NCBI GenBank assembly: GCA_013397115.1
Contig: VWZW01004700.1
Location: 496,001-560,000, forward strand
From: Edolisoma coerulescens
Lineage: Eukaryota; Chordata; Aves; Passeriformes; Campephagidae
Direction of reading: 5' to 3'
Length of the DNA stretch: 64,000 bases
The position numbers were made by a program, and so were the translations under genes. Below, in pieces: positions 13,322 to 24,895 of the stretch (positions within the stretch are counted from its first letter, which is position 1; each line of letters opens with the position of its first letter). The notes beneath the pieces are model-generated. The model saw only the letters and a program-made list of their open reading frames with translations. It was not told the DNA's origin and did not search any database.

Positions 13322-15312
13322 CTGGAAAAAAAATATTGAAATGAAGTAGTGTCAGGGAAAAATACATGAATCAACACATGTAACAGGGATGATTAGAACC
13401 TTAAACTTTGTTATAATTACTGCCAGAGATGGAAGAACTTGATACTGTGGAGCACACTCCTTCAAAATAATAAAACTCAAGCAGCTGAGAGAAATTAAAC
13501 CAGAAAAATGTCAACCACTTCTGGATCAACAGTTATACACAATAGCCTTGGATATCTAGAAGAGAAACTTCAGTAATTTCCAATTCTGAAATACAATTGC
13601 ACTTTTACTGTAAGTGTTTAACTTTTTAGGGCAAAATGTATATTCAACTTGGCATACAATATGAGCTACTACCCTTAAAAATATTGCACACTTCTGTTGG
13701 CACTGCAGCATTAGCAGAACTTTCCCAAGACGTAGTTTTGAATCCTACTTGAAGTTTAGCAGACTCAAAATTGTTATGCCATTCAATCTTCTCCCTCCAG
13801 CTAGGTCTTGATTTGGTAAATGTGTACATACATGAGAACCTTCATTACATACTGTTTTCACCAGTGAGTTCAAGAATCCTGATATGAGCTCAATGATTAA
13901 ATACTTGCAATACCTGATTTATTGTTTGCATTTCTTAAGTCTGACTGGTTTATGTATTTTAGCTTTCCATACAATCATACCAATTTTTCTAAACCAAACA
14001 AAATAACAGTATGTGAATATCTGGACAATTCTGGAAGCATGAAATGTTAATGGCATTTTCAGATTTTGAAAATATTACTTCCATAAGATGTCATAATACA
14101 AAGAAGCCAGGAACCCAGAATAACATTAGCATTGTCATTAGCAAGATTTTATGAATATTTTTATTCCTTATATTAGAAAAGCTCACAGACATCATATTAA
14201 ATAGAAAAGAGTGACAGTCTGTAAGTAAATGATGCACCTCAGATGATACGATAAAACAGTGCTAGAGAAAAAATGAAAATTTCAATTTCTTGCCAAATGG
14301 TGCTGTTAATGGATTCACTGGATGACTAAGTACCTTCTGGCAAGTCACACTGCTTTTGACATCCAGGTACTAACTATTTTAATATGTGGATCATATCACT
14401 AAATCATCTACTACTTAAGATTTCAGACTCTCTAAATTTTCAACTTTGCTTTCTTGATAAATGTAATACATTTTTATGTCCCAGACCCAGAATTCCATTA
14501 GGCAATATAATTTCAAAGTGAATGATAGGGGGTTTCTTCAGCATCATTTACAGCCTTTTAGATGTGATTTATTGTGTAACTTCTCTAATATTTGTATTCC
14601 TTAGTACTATCTCTTCTGGTTATGAATTTCATTTAAAAATGACAATTATTTGGTTAGAAAATAATGAAAAATGGAGTTTAGAGATTTTGCCTAGTTTGTC
14701 CTGACAACATCAGGTGTTACCTGAACACTGAAGGTGGAAGCGTGCCACAAGCCCACAAAAAAATCAATTAACACGGTCTAGAAATTATTCATATAGTTAA
14801 AAATTATGGACTTTCTAAATTTAACTGCTGGATAGATCTTTAAAACCGTAGAGCTTCTTGAAGAACGTGAGAATATAAAACTAGTGAGATTTTAACGGGA
14901 TTGAGGATTAAGAAAGCAATGATGGTTTCTATATGGTCACAGCACAGAAAGGAAAAAGTCAGAATAGTATTAAAACCATCTGAAAACTTCATTGCACAAC
15001 AGAAGAGCAATTTAATAATATGATTGTCAATTACGTAGCCAGAGAAACTATGTAATTCCCTTAAACTGCTTCAAACACGTTTTCAAGTATTCTTGTTGTT
15101 TAATTACAATTTAATAAATTAATATCCTAAATGAGTTTCTTTCATTTATCCTACATGAGTTTGGCTTTTAGAAAAATATTTTGACAGTTTAAGGCCTTTT
15201 TAGACATCCCTGTATCATGTTAAATACCTTTTAATTAAAGTATTTAATAAACCATAGATGTACAATGAAATATAATAAAGAAATAATAGGTGTACAATAA
15301 ATTCAATACTGG

Positions 15313-15333
15313 TATATATATATATATATATAT
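15313..15333. repeat. (TA)10 microsatellite
   Basis: An uninterrupted run of alternating T and A over 21 bases. Confidence 0.95.
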
Positions 15334-18300
15334 CCATATTCTGTGAACAAGATATCAATGCATGCAAACAAAGATAACATGCCCAAGGCCTGTACTCCAT
15401 TAAAAGAAAGAGAAAAACTATGGAAGAAGCATGAAAAAGAAAAAAAATAGTCATTCTTGCTCTCTGGGGTAAAATTCTTATAATAAATTAATCATGGCCT
15501 GTGCCACTGACCATAAAATGCTCCATATTATAATTTGGAGAAAAAGTCACTGATGCATGTTTCCATTAAGTACAATTCACTTACCTAGTAGTGAACAGAA
15601 TTATTATAATTTCCTCAGGTAAGGGTCAGTGACACTCATTGAAAATTATGGTGCTGACTTACCATGCTCACAACAAGCTAAAAGGAAATTGCTGAGACAG
15701 CAAGATCCTGACTCTGCAGTGAAATGAGCCTCTACAGAGCTCCAAGGAAGTAAATAACTTTCAGTGGAAGAAGATTGGCCATCATTTCACAGGGACTCAT
15801 ATTTCACAGGTTAAAGTTTCAAATACATTTGTAATTAATTATTGTTAAACTTTAATGATTTTGGTACTATAAAATGTATATCTTGCTGTCCTACAATATA
15901 CACTTGACAACTTTACCATTTAAATAATGGAAGAGAAGGATTAAATTAACAGTTATGACATTCCTCCTTGATCTGATGGTAGAGACACAGAACACTAAAA
16001 AAAAAAATCATCATCAGCCAGCAACGACCAAGTACATCTAAAAATGTTTTTAAAAAGTTAATAAGTAATGGGATTCTTTATTTTTTAATTCAGTCTATCA
16101 ATTTGGTTCTTTTCTAGTCAGATTTAGAAATTTTTGTCATGTTAAGAATTGCCCCAGAAAATAGAGTCTGATGGAAAAATGCACAAACTACAAAGCTGAA
16201 AAGATGACAAAACTTTTCATGCTACTCAAAACACTTTGTTTATGCATTATAGATTTTCTTAATTCCCATCCGAAAAAATGAATACAATTTGAAAAACAAA
16301 TGTTATATATAGCTTTCTGCACACTATATGCAGATTTTTTTAGAACGTAACTATACTCAAATTTTATCCCCAGAGTTTAAATACTCATTACTGTAATTTC
16401 TTTCCCTCCAGATGTTTTATGTGCCTGGAGAATCATGAAACTCAGTGAATGGAGTCATTGATGAATTTAATTCTAAAAGTAATGAAAGTCAGATTCCCTT
16501 TACAAGAAAACTACTTCAAAGTCTGATTATTTACATTTATTTTCATTTTGATTGATTTTTCTGGTCTTCAGATCTGAAAAAAAATATACCACTTTGGATT
16601 TCTACATGTTGATTTTCAAACACAGTAATTTCTAATATATTTGAGATCTTGTTCTCAGCAGAGTTTATCTCCCATAGATTTACTACTTTTCCCTTACCAA
16701 GGATGTTCAAAATAAAAAAAATTTATTTTTCATACCATATTGTGAATTATCATGATATTTAAAAACTCTCCTTCAGCTGCTGTACAGACCTGTGCTGCAA
16801 CAAGAGGCCTGAAAATGTCTGGGTTCACTGCTATATTCACATTTCTTCTCGTTTGTGCACGTAGCTGTTACCTACACTGTACATTGCACTCTCTGTGGGC
16901 TGCGGACCAATAATTCAGACAGCTTATTTTTAAAGCTGCAGAATCTGATTTAGAAAACTAGTTTCAGTTGGTTTTCAGTCCTAAGTAATTGGGAAAGTCT
17001 TAAACACTTGGAGTAAAACAAAATCTACTTCTAAAACAAATTCAGTATCAACATAAAACTAAAGAAATTGTTGTTCTCCAAAATAAGCAATAACCCCATA
17101 TTCTTTCTCAGTTTAACAATATCAGCTCACACAGTACAAATGCTCACATTACATTAACTGTAAAAGATGGAATAAGAATGCCTCATACCCAATTTGATTT
17201 CTATCTCTATATTCTGCGCTTATGGAGAGGAAGTAATTTTTGATATGCAATCCCATGGTATAAACCTTGCTTGATTTCTGTATCAGTTCTCAACATTAAC
17301 AGAAATACTAGCAATAACTTCCACACCAGTGATCCTAACAACTACGAACAGAGCATCCAAAGCACATTCAATTTTGTATGTATTCTCTAACAAGAATCTT
17401 AGCTAATGTGAGATGGAAAAATAACCTACCAACAATAAATTGAATATATTCCCTGAATATTTAGGGAATTCTTAAATATTCTCTAAAATTATTTTTAATT
17501 TTCTGGTTACAATCTTTCTTCAGAGGCAATATAAAAAGAACTTCAGTTTGGCTGTAATTCTAGTTAATGTTGTCTGGAATTCTTGGTGCATGGCTGATTT
17601 TATGGTAAATGTTAGAGAAAATGAAGTAATTTTAAAAATTCACTTCAAAAGTTGAGCACAATAAGTAAAATAGACCCACTCGTTACCCCACATTTCACAT
17701 TAGAAAAAGCTTAAAATATACTCATTGGATCAGGTTATGAAAATCTGAAATATATTTAGCTGAAAGAGCTAGTAAGTCATAATCCTATGTTCTATATTAG
17801 TTCCAGTTTCTAAGTAGATGTCTGTCAAAAAACACAAAGGAGAAAGTATGGCAATGATTCTTTATCACTAGGAAGTTAATGGAATGTATGGATCAGAGGA
17901 CTGGGAAAGAGAAGGTGGACAGCTGACTTAGATCAGTCTGTACCACAACACACTGCCCACTCAAAGATATTGAGAGATAAATATATGTAGAAACTAAGCT
18001 ACTGTCTCTGAAAGCTGGTTCCTAAAAAAATGGCATATGGGGCTCTGTGGGAAGCTTGCACTTTGCTACTGGCAATCTGTAAATACAGCTTCACTCTTCA
18101 GGGCTGACAGTCTGCTCCTCTTCAGGAACACTGCAATCCAGTGATATTAAAAAGAGAATAGAAGTGGTAAGTGTAGGTGGTTCTTTTAAACTACCTTTAG
18201 AGAGTTAGATTTAAGTATTGTCTTCAACTATAGGTGTTTATATGACTTGGCAACCATAAAGATAAAAAGGCTTAGATGTGTAATGAGTATTTATACAAAC

Positions 18301-18847
18301 AACAAACAACCTTGTAATTCAAAATAACTCTCCTGTCCTTTCTCACACTAACAATTTTTGGGGGTATTCTATAAAGTCTTTCATATCGTACTCACTAATT
18401 CTATACATAGAGGAATCACAGAAATGAACAGAAGGTAGGAGGACTGAACTGCTCAGATTTTGCAACCCCAAAAATTGAAATCAGCCTGCTTTATAACAGC
18501 CCAGTACATGTTCTAAGAAGTGCTTTGAAAAACAGACAAACTTGCTAGACATGCCTTGTCTTCATTCTAGATATATTTTTCATGTTGTCGTAATGTGCCA
18601 CTGGATAACATCTTCTGTTTCATCATATACAAGAATGTTGTTGAAAGATACAGAAACATCTTCAGACACAAGAAACTAATATATTAAGTTTGACTTCATA
18701 CTCTTTTGAAACCTCAAAAAAAAAGTAAAAACCCCAGACTCCTCTATGTTATTAATAAAGTATAAATATTTTACTTAGTGAAGGCAAACAGACTTAAGAC
18801 TGTGCTGTCTGCCCTTCACCAGTCCCTTGGTGATGACATTTAGACTG

Positions 18848-19010
18848 GGAAGAGCTTTTTTGGAGGCCATCTGGTGCAATGCCGGTTTCAGGCTTGGCCA
18901 ACTTACACCTCATTGTTTACAGCCTTGTCCAATTGAGTACTGGATCTCTCAGTAGGATATTGCATGACCTCTTTGGACACCAAGAAGTACTTCTATTTCC
19001 ATTTCAGAGG
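18848..19010 (-). repeat. Probable CR1 LINE fragment
   Basis: The plus strand has TTTTTTGGAGGCCATCTGGT near its start, followed by ACAGCCTTGTCCAATTGAGT and GCATGACCTCTTTGGACACC. These resemble, in reverse orientation, CR1 3' sequence (GGTCATCTGGTCCAA, then the CTCCAAGGATGG and ACCTCTCTGGGCAAC region). Diverged; limits approximate. Confidence 0.45.
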
Positions 19011-20318
19011 TGTGACAGTAATATAAGAAAAATTGTATTTTTTCATTGCTGAATGGATTCTGCTGCCATAGCTGAACTCTGATAAGATGCTAAATTTCCA
19101 ATTGTATACCTTTTCAGACCCCAGAAAGCAAGGATTTTAATCCCAGGAGACCTTGTTCTGTACATTTAAAACTGTCTGCTGAAACTGAAAATTATTTATG
19201 ATACACAAGGATTCAAGACATGAATATATTCCTATGCCACCAAAGAAAATCCTTCTTTATGGGATTCCTATTTCCATACAAACGGAAATAGATTCATTTA
19301 GTGTAGGAGCATGTGCATTCTCCAGCAATAATAGTGAACATCTGAAACTACTTATTTGATCGACGATTTTAGAACCTGAGGCTGAAAAACTAGTGGTCTG
19401 GGAAGAGCCAGGCTAAACCATCTTCATTGAAAAGCAGGACTTCTATACCAAATCTTATTATTTTATCAAACAAGAAGTTTTGCTAAATCCTTTCCTCTAT
19501 ATTTACAGAGAAGCATATAAAATTGTTCAGTTGAACACATTAGTATTAGTATTTATTAGTTATTTTTTATTACTTATTAGTACACAGTGTTATTACTATA
19601 TAAAAAACCCTGAATGTCTTTCAAATTTTGAGTCAATATCATTCAACAGATCTTTACTCAAACATCACTAAAATATGTTAAAAAATAAAGCATTCATTCA
19701 TTCTTAATGGCAGTTATTTATTGCACAGTCAGAAATTCTGATAGACAAACAGGGTTTGTTTGAAGGACTGAATATTTCCTGAAAACCAGAATTTCACTAA
19801 CTTCACATACAAAGACTCCAACTGGTCTGTAAAAACAGTTGTACATGGAATTTTAACTTTTTAAAATGTGTTAAAAGATGGCATAAACCATATAAGAAAA
19901 ATAATTTTAAAACTTTAGTTAAATAACAGTCATGGCATACGAGAAGACTGAAGATGATTTAATTGCAATAGAACTCCTTACTTTTTAATTATCACTTCTC
20001 TCCTCCTTTTGTGGACAAGTATAATCTTACAACTTCAAGGCTATGCAGTGTAAGTCTCTGATAGTGTGTCTATCTCAGAATATTATGATATGGAGCATTT
20101 TAACCCTTCTCACCATCAAGCACACAGAAGACAAACAGATCAACTGCTTGAAACACTTGTATACAATGGATTATTTAATAAAGACTCTACACAGAACATA
20201 TGAACTATCCAAGCTTGTTTGCATGACTACCCACAGATTTCTGGGAGTTTGTGTGAAACATATGCACACACACTCGCATAAAATTACTCAAAGAAACTCC
20301 AAGTAAATCTTAGAAATT

Positions 20319-20456
20319 GGGTTTGGGTTGTTGAAGTTCCTTTGTGTTGTTGGGGGGAGGGGTTGTTTGTTTAGGGGTTTTGGTTTTGTTTTGTTGGGTT
20401 TTTTGTGGTGGTGGTGGGCCTTTTGGGTTTTGGGGGTTTTATTAATTTGGTTGGTT
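20319..20456 (+). repeat. T/G-rich low-complexity tract with many G-runs
   Basis: Nearly C-free on the plus strand, with at least eight runs of three or more G, including G6, G4 twice and G5, and a TGGTGGTGGTGGG block. The plus strand is the template for RIMS2, so the RNA is A/C-rich with C-runs. The plus strand could fold as a G-quadruplex; this is inferred from G-run spacing only. The 76-codon frame across it is a low-complexity artefact. Confidence 0.75.
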
Positions 20457-21177
20457 GATTCAGTTTGTTGTGGATTTTTATATAACTGCCAGCTGGTATT
20501 TTATAAAGTTTATTCAGTGAAGAAGAGCTTTGAATCACTGGCAGTACTGAACAGCTAAACTAGAGAAACCATGAAGTATTAAAGAACCAGATTTCCCCCC
20601 TTTACTATCTTATTCTTAGGTATCTATTTTTATTACCATATTTGATATACCATATTTTCAAAATACCTACTGATAACATCAAACTACTATGGATTGGGTA
20701 TAACGAACTCTACAAAGTAGAATTTTTAGAGAAATTCCATTTGTGAATCTAAGTATCAAAGCAAGGCAACAAGCCATGGTATTAATTTATCTACATATGA
20801 TGTTATTTACAGGTTACTTTAAGAAGTATGAGCTAAAGAGAGAGGTCCCACACATTCAATTTTGCTTAAACAATGAAATCATGAACATAATATAAAAGAT
20901 AGGGCTTCATGATAAAAAGAGCACATTGCAAAAACCAAGATAATTTACTCAAGCTGAAGATCTGAACTGTCTCATAAGAAAAAAATGGTATAATGCACAG
21001 TGATTGATATCATTTCTAGCATGTCAGACTCTCATCAGTAATCACAAATGACCTAATTCATAACAGTGACAAATAAACATAAAAATTCTGTCAGCTTTCC
21101 ATTTGCAGGATTTTAATATATTTTATTACGCATTAATTCAAATGAACTACACACAGTGTGCAAAACTAATAACCTAC

Positions 21178-21331
21178 TTTGTAACCTCCGCGTGGGACTC
21201 TCGCCATGGAGTTGTCTGCGTGGCAAATATGGTGAGGGATGGGGAAGTGGCAATGAGGAGACATCATGTGTTTGAAGTTTGTACCAGTGAGGTTCATCAT
21301 CTAGTAATGCTGTCTCTAACTCAATAAGAAT
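21178..21331 (-). CDS. RIMS2: RIMS2 exon, C2A domain end and proline-rich linker (154 nt)
   Basis: Phase 0 to 1. It encodes ILIELETALLDDEPHWYKLQ (last C2A strands, with the typical HWYKLQ ending), then THDVSSLPLPHPSPYLPRRQ and LHGESPTRRLQ plus one base. The second half starts the flexible linker between C2A and C2B: proline-rich, then basic with SPTRR, a possible phosphorylation site. The acceptor is TTTTTTTAG|ATT and the donor is AAA|GTAGGT. It can join the 27-nt microexon (Asn at the junction) or the 69-nt exon (Arg at the junction). Confidence 0.95.
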
Positions 21332-21882
21332 CTAAAAAAAGAAAGAATGGTTAGAAGTAGGAAAGCATTACGTGACAAAATATTTTAAAATACATATATT
21401 CATAAATTTTATTCTATTATTCTCTTATTGCTAAGCACTTTGTCTGAAGTCATATAAAAACCTTGCTTTAATGTGAAAGAATCTCCTGTGCCTTTTACAA
21501 CACTAAATACACCAAAAATCTTTCACAAAACCTTTATTACCTTATGAAAGCCTTTACAGCATTCAAATATCTCAAGTTAATGAGCAACATTCCAAGTTTT
21601 GGTAAAATAAAACTATGGATAATATGGATTTTAATGAACAATTAGAAATTGAGAAACCACACTCATGCTGTTACTAAAAGAGAAAAAACACAGAAAGAAT
21701 CTCATATCAGGATTACGTGATATGTGCAAGATCACTATTTGTTTACTACTAAGTGAAAGAAAAAATAAAACAATTAGAAACAGTTTTGCTTTGCATAGTT
21801 AGTAATTTTTTCAAAAATACTGTATCTATACATAAGTATGTGAGCAACTGTATTTCTATAGTAACTACCAATACTTGTATAC
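21332..21882 (-). other. RIMS2: RIMS2 intron (551 nt)
   Basis: Short intron between C2A exons. Nothing else was recognised. Confidence 0.85.
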
Positions 21883-22054
21883 CTCTCCTAAAAATTCACT
21901 TTCTTCCTCTCGAACTCGTGCTTGGTCCCAAAGAGTGATTTCTAACATTCGTTCTCTAAACTCTCTCCGATGAACTGGAGAATAAATAAATGTCTGATTC
22001 CACTTAGGTTCCAATGTTTTCTTTACTGTTTTTGTTCTTCTTTTATTTTTATCA
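21883..22054 (-). CDS. RIMS2: RIMS2 exon, C2A domain middle (172 nt)
   Basis: Phase 2 to 0. It completes Ser and encodes DKNKRRTKTVKKTLEPKWNQ, TFIYSPVHRREFRERMLEIT and LWDQARVREEESEFLGE. The polybasic KNKRRTKTVKKT strand matches the beta-4 region that binds acidic lipids or proteins in C2 domains. EPKWNQTF is the conserved C2 signature. Loop 3 (WDQARVREEE) keeps one Asp but lacks the full set of calcium ligands. The acceptor is TTTTTCAG|T and the donor is GAG|GTATAC. Confidence 0.97.
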
Positions 22055-24764
22055 CTGAAAAACAAGTTAAATATTAAATATGTTCAAAACACCATTATAC
22101 TGCATTAAGTATATAATGGAAAATAGGAAATCTTAAATCAGCAGTTCAGTTGGTAGGATAATGGGTACTATAATCTGTATCAGGAATTTTCCTTTATTAC
22201 ACAAGTCAGTGCCTATATTGAGGATAATTCATAAGTTCATATTAAAAACCAAGGTTAGGTGATTTCAAGTTTATGTGCCAATTCCAATTTTAAGATGTTC
22301 CCCAAAAAACACAAATGTTTTAATATGATTTTGGGCGTATTTAATTTTGGAAACAGCATTTTATAAAGCAAAATGTACTTCCATAGATGGGATTTCCACA
22401 AGGCACAGTCTGACAGTAGAACGTCTCTACAGACAACACTGGGCATAGCAAACATCTGCATTTCAGAAAAATGAGCCAGCTGGTTCACTCAAGCTTCCAG
22501 TCCTACAGCGGCTGACTCCAGCTGCAGAGCAGGAAGGAGCAGCTGTCCCACACGAAGGAATGGTCAGGGAGCTGGGGGCAGTGCAGGGTTTGCCTGACTA
22601 AGGGCTCTATATCCACCTGGGAAACCAGAAGCCCCAAAAATGAGTTACACGTTCTTTTCCAGCAACACTGGAAAAAACAGTGTTCTCAAGACAACTTCCC
22701 AAATCCTTTGGTCACTCCAATGAACCACCCAGGTTGTAGGTGGACCTCCACTACAAGGTGAGGTCTCCATGCGAGGTTACCCTGGCAGCCTTGGCTCTGG
22801 CTCCAGGGTGTTGTTGAAAGCAACGTCTTTTGCAGAATATTTCTTTTTGAAAGAATTAATATTTTTTTCTGATTGAAATGATTTTCGCTAGAAAACACCT
22901 ACACTCCTCCTACTGAGAATACTGACAAGAGTCCTTATAACAATGCTTATTTTAAACATGCTGATTGCTGCATAATGCAGCTGCCATACTAATTTATGAG
23001 GATTTTTTAATAGGCAATGCAGATACATTCCATTTGTTAATACTTGCAACTGTAATAAAGTCATTGTATTTCTGAGCTGTTACTTGGAAGCTGGATCAAA
23101 ATATTACCTAAGAAATAATATTTTTAGACACACTGTTAAAAAAATAATTTCTAAGATACCAAAGGTTTCTTTACCCTTGTGAACTGAAATAAGTTACATT
23201 GTACAACATTTTTCAACAAAATTTCTGTAATCAAAGAGAATTCAGCATCTTCATCTAATCAAATCCTTGACTTAAGTGTATTTTACCTCTGGCATGTTTC
23301 CTTCTACTACACAAGAAATATACTATTGCTTACTTAGCTTTTAAATCTAAGGAGAGGAAAATGAATTTCCACATCAGAAAAAAATCCACAATTCGATAAG
23401 AAAAATTACTGATCATAAACACATAAAACAACTAAAGAAAAAGTTCTGAATACGTCCCATAAATGGGAAAAACCATTATAGATTAAAGAAATTTAATGTC
23501 AATGTATTTTTTAGTTATCACAATTTACATTGTAAAACATTGTGAACACAGACACTTTTGTTAGCCTATTAATTACTTACTAATCTTGAAAAAGCAGGCA
23601 ATATAATTTAATCAGACCTGATTCTCAGTTTAGCACGGCTTCAGCAGCAACAAACACACTATAGCAGTTTGAATAAACTGGAGATCTAAATCAACAGTTC
23701 AAATACTGGTGAGCCCAAGTAAATCTATCCAAAACCTTTTAATCATCAATGACACGGCAAATTAGGTAGTCACAGAAAATTTGCATGTCAACATATGGTA
23801 CGCAATGGAAGTGGGAAAGCAATGTCTTCCAAAATACTAAATAGCTTTAATTCCTGATGAAGTCAAATGGTACTGGAGATAGTTAGCATCTTCCCAGTTA
23901 AGCTATTAGGGAACGCAAAGGAAATAAAAATACGAGTTACATCCATTCTACAGAGTCAGCAATCCACTGATCTAGTAGTGTTATTTTGAGTGACATTAAA
24001 GTTTTGAATTATTTGGTTGGTACATTATAAAATAAAGCTAAACATGTTCCCCTACTGACACAATCAGAGGAAATATCAATTTAAAAAATCAACTGGATAA
24101 CACATTATCTCTTTTGCTGCTCTTCCCAACACCTAAATTAAAATGCAGAAAATCATGGACTAAGAAATGAAGCAGCTGTTCCAGAATAGAGGTCCTACTA
24201 CAGTTTAATTTTCCCTAAGTGCACCATCCAGATTAATATGAGTTCTATGCCTTAGGGGAAGTTCTCAAAGGGCAAATGGGAAATCTCAGTTGAGACCCCT
24301 TAACTCACTTATACTATAATAACAAGTCTGTGGGTTTCAGATGCCAAACCTGTTGTTACTGCTTTATTGTATAAATGTGGGGCAAACCAAACTGCTGGAC
24401 TCATCAGTCCAGAAATTTATGAACCCAACTCTGTAGCATTTTCTTTGCTCTAGAGAAGAGTAACTGTCATAGGAAATAAAGGCATTATAAAACTCTAACA
24501 ACATTCTTTGCAAATAACAGATCCCCATGCAGAGACATATGCTTACCCTTCCTTTCCTTTTCTATTCAGTATTTTATAATACAACAAGGGAAAGCAAGTT
24601 TGTGCTCAGTGTTCAAAGACATCTTGCTGTTACATAGCATGTTCAACATAAGAACTCAAAACTGTAAGCTTTTTTCCATGTAAGTATGACTGATAAACTC
24701 AGCTGTGCATGTCACCTGAGTATCAGACTAATTCAAATATTCCTTGTCTTTGCGTTCACCCTAC
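22055..24764 (-). other. RIMS2: RIMS2 intron (2,710 nt)
   Basis: Mostly AT-rich, with a more GC-rich patch at about 22490-22830 that matches nothing I recognise. Confidence 0.8.
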
Positions 24765-24895
24765 CTTCTGTCTGGAAGAAAATAAATTTTAACATAAGGA
24801 TTCCTTGGCCTCCCATCTTCCCTTGAAGGAAGATCCTTTGCTCCCAGTATGGTCACTATTAACTGATGACCAACCTTGTCATACCACAGTTTTAT
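24765..24895 (-). CDS. RIMS2: RIMS2 exon, C2A domain start (131 nt)
   Basis: Phase 0 to 2. It encodes IKLWYDKVGHQLIVTILGAK then DLPSREDGRPRNPYVKIYFL and PDR plus two bases. This is the first third of the C2A beta sandwich. In loop 1 the first Asp of calcium-binding C2 domains is present (AKDLPS), but the second position is Asn (RNPYVK). This agrees with RIM C2A being a non-calcium-binding C2 domain. The acceptor is CCCTACAG|ATA and the donor is AG|GTAGGG. Confidence 0.96.

Larger units (their letters stand above)
13322..21177 (-). other. RIMS2: RIMS2 intron (7,856 nt)
   Basis: AT-rich. It contains a T/G-rich low-complexity tract (20319-20456), a CR1 fragment (about 18848-19010), a (TA)n microsatellite at 15.3 kb and a speculative 15-nt exon-like unit at 15663-15677. 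The exon limits assume that the 27-nt microexon is real. Confidence 0.7.

Noticed and set aside
20328..20558. 76-codon plus-strand ORF rich in Gly, Trp, Phe and Leu
   Set aside because: Artefact of the T/G-rich low-complexity tract.
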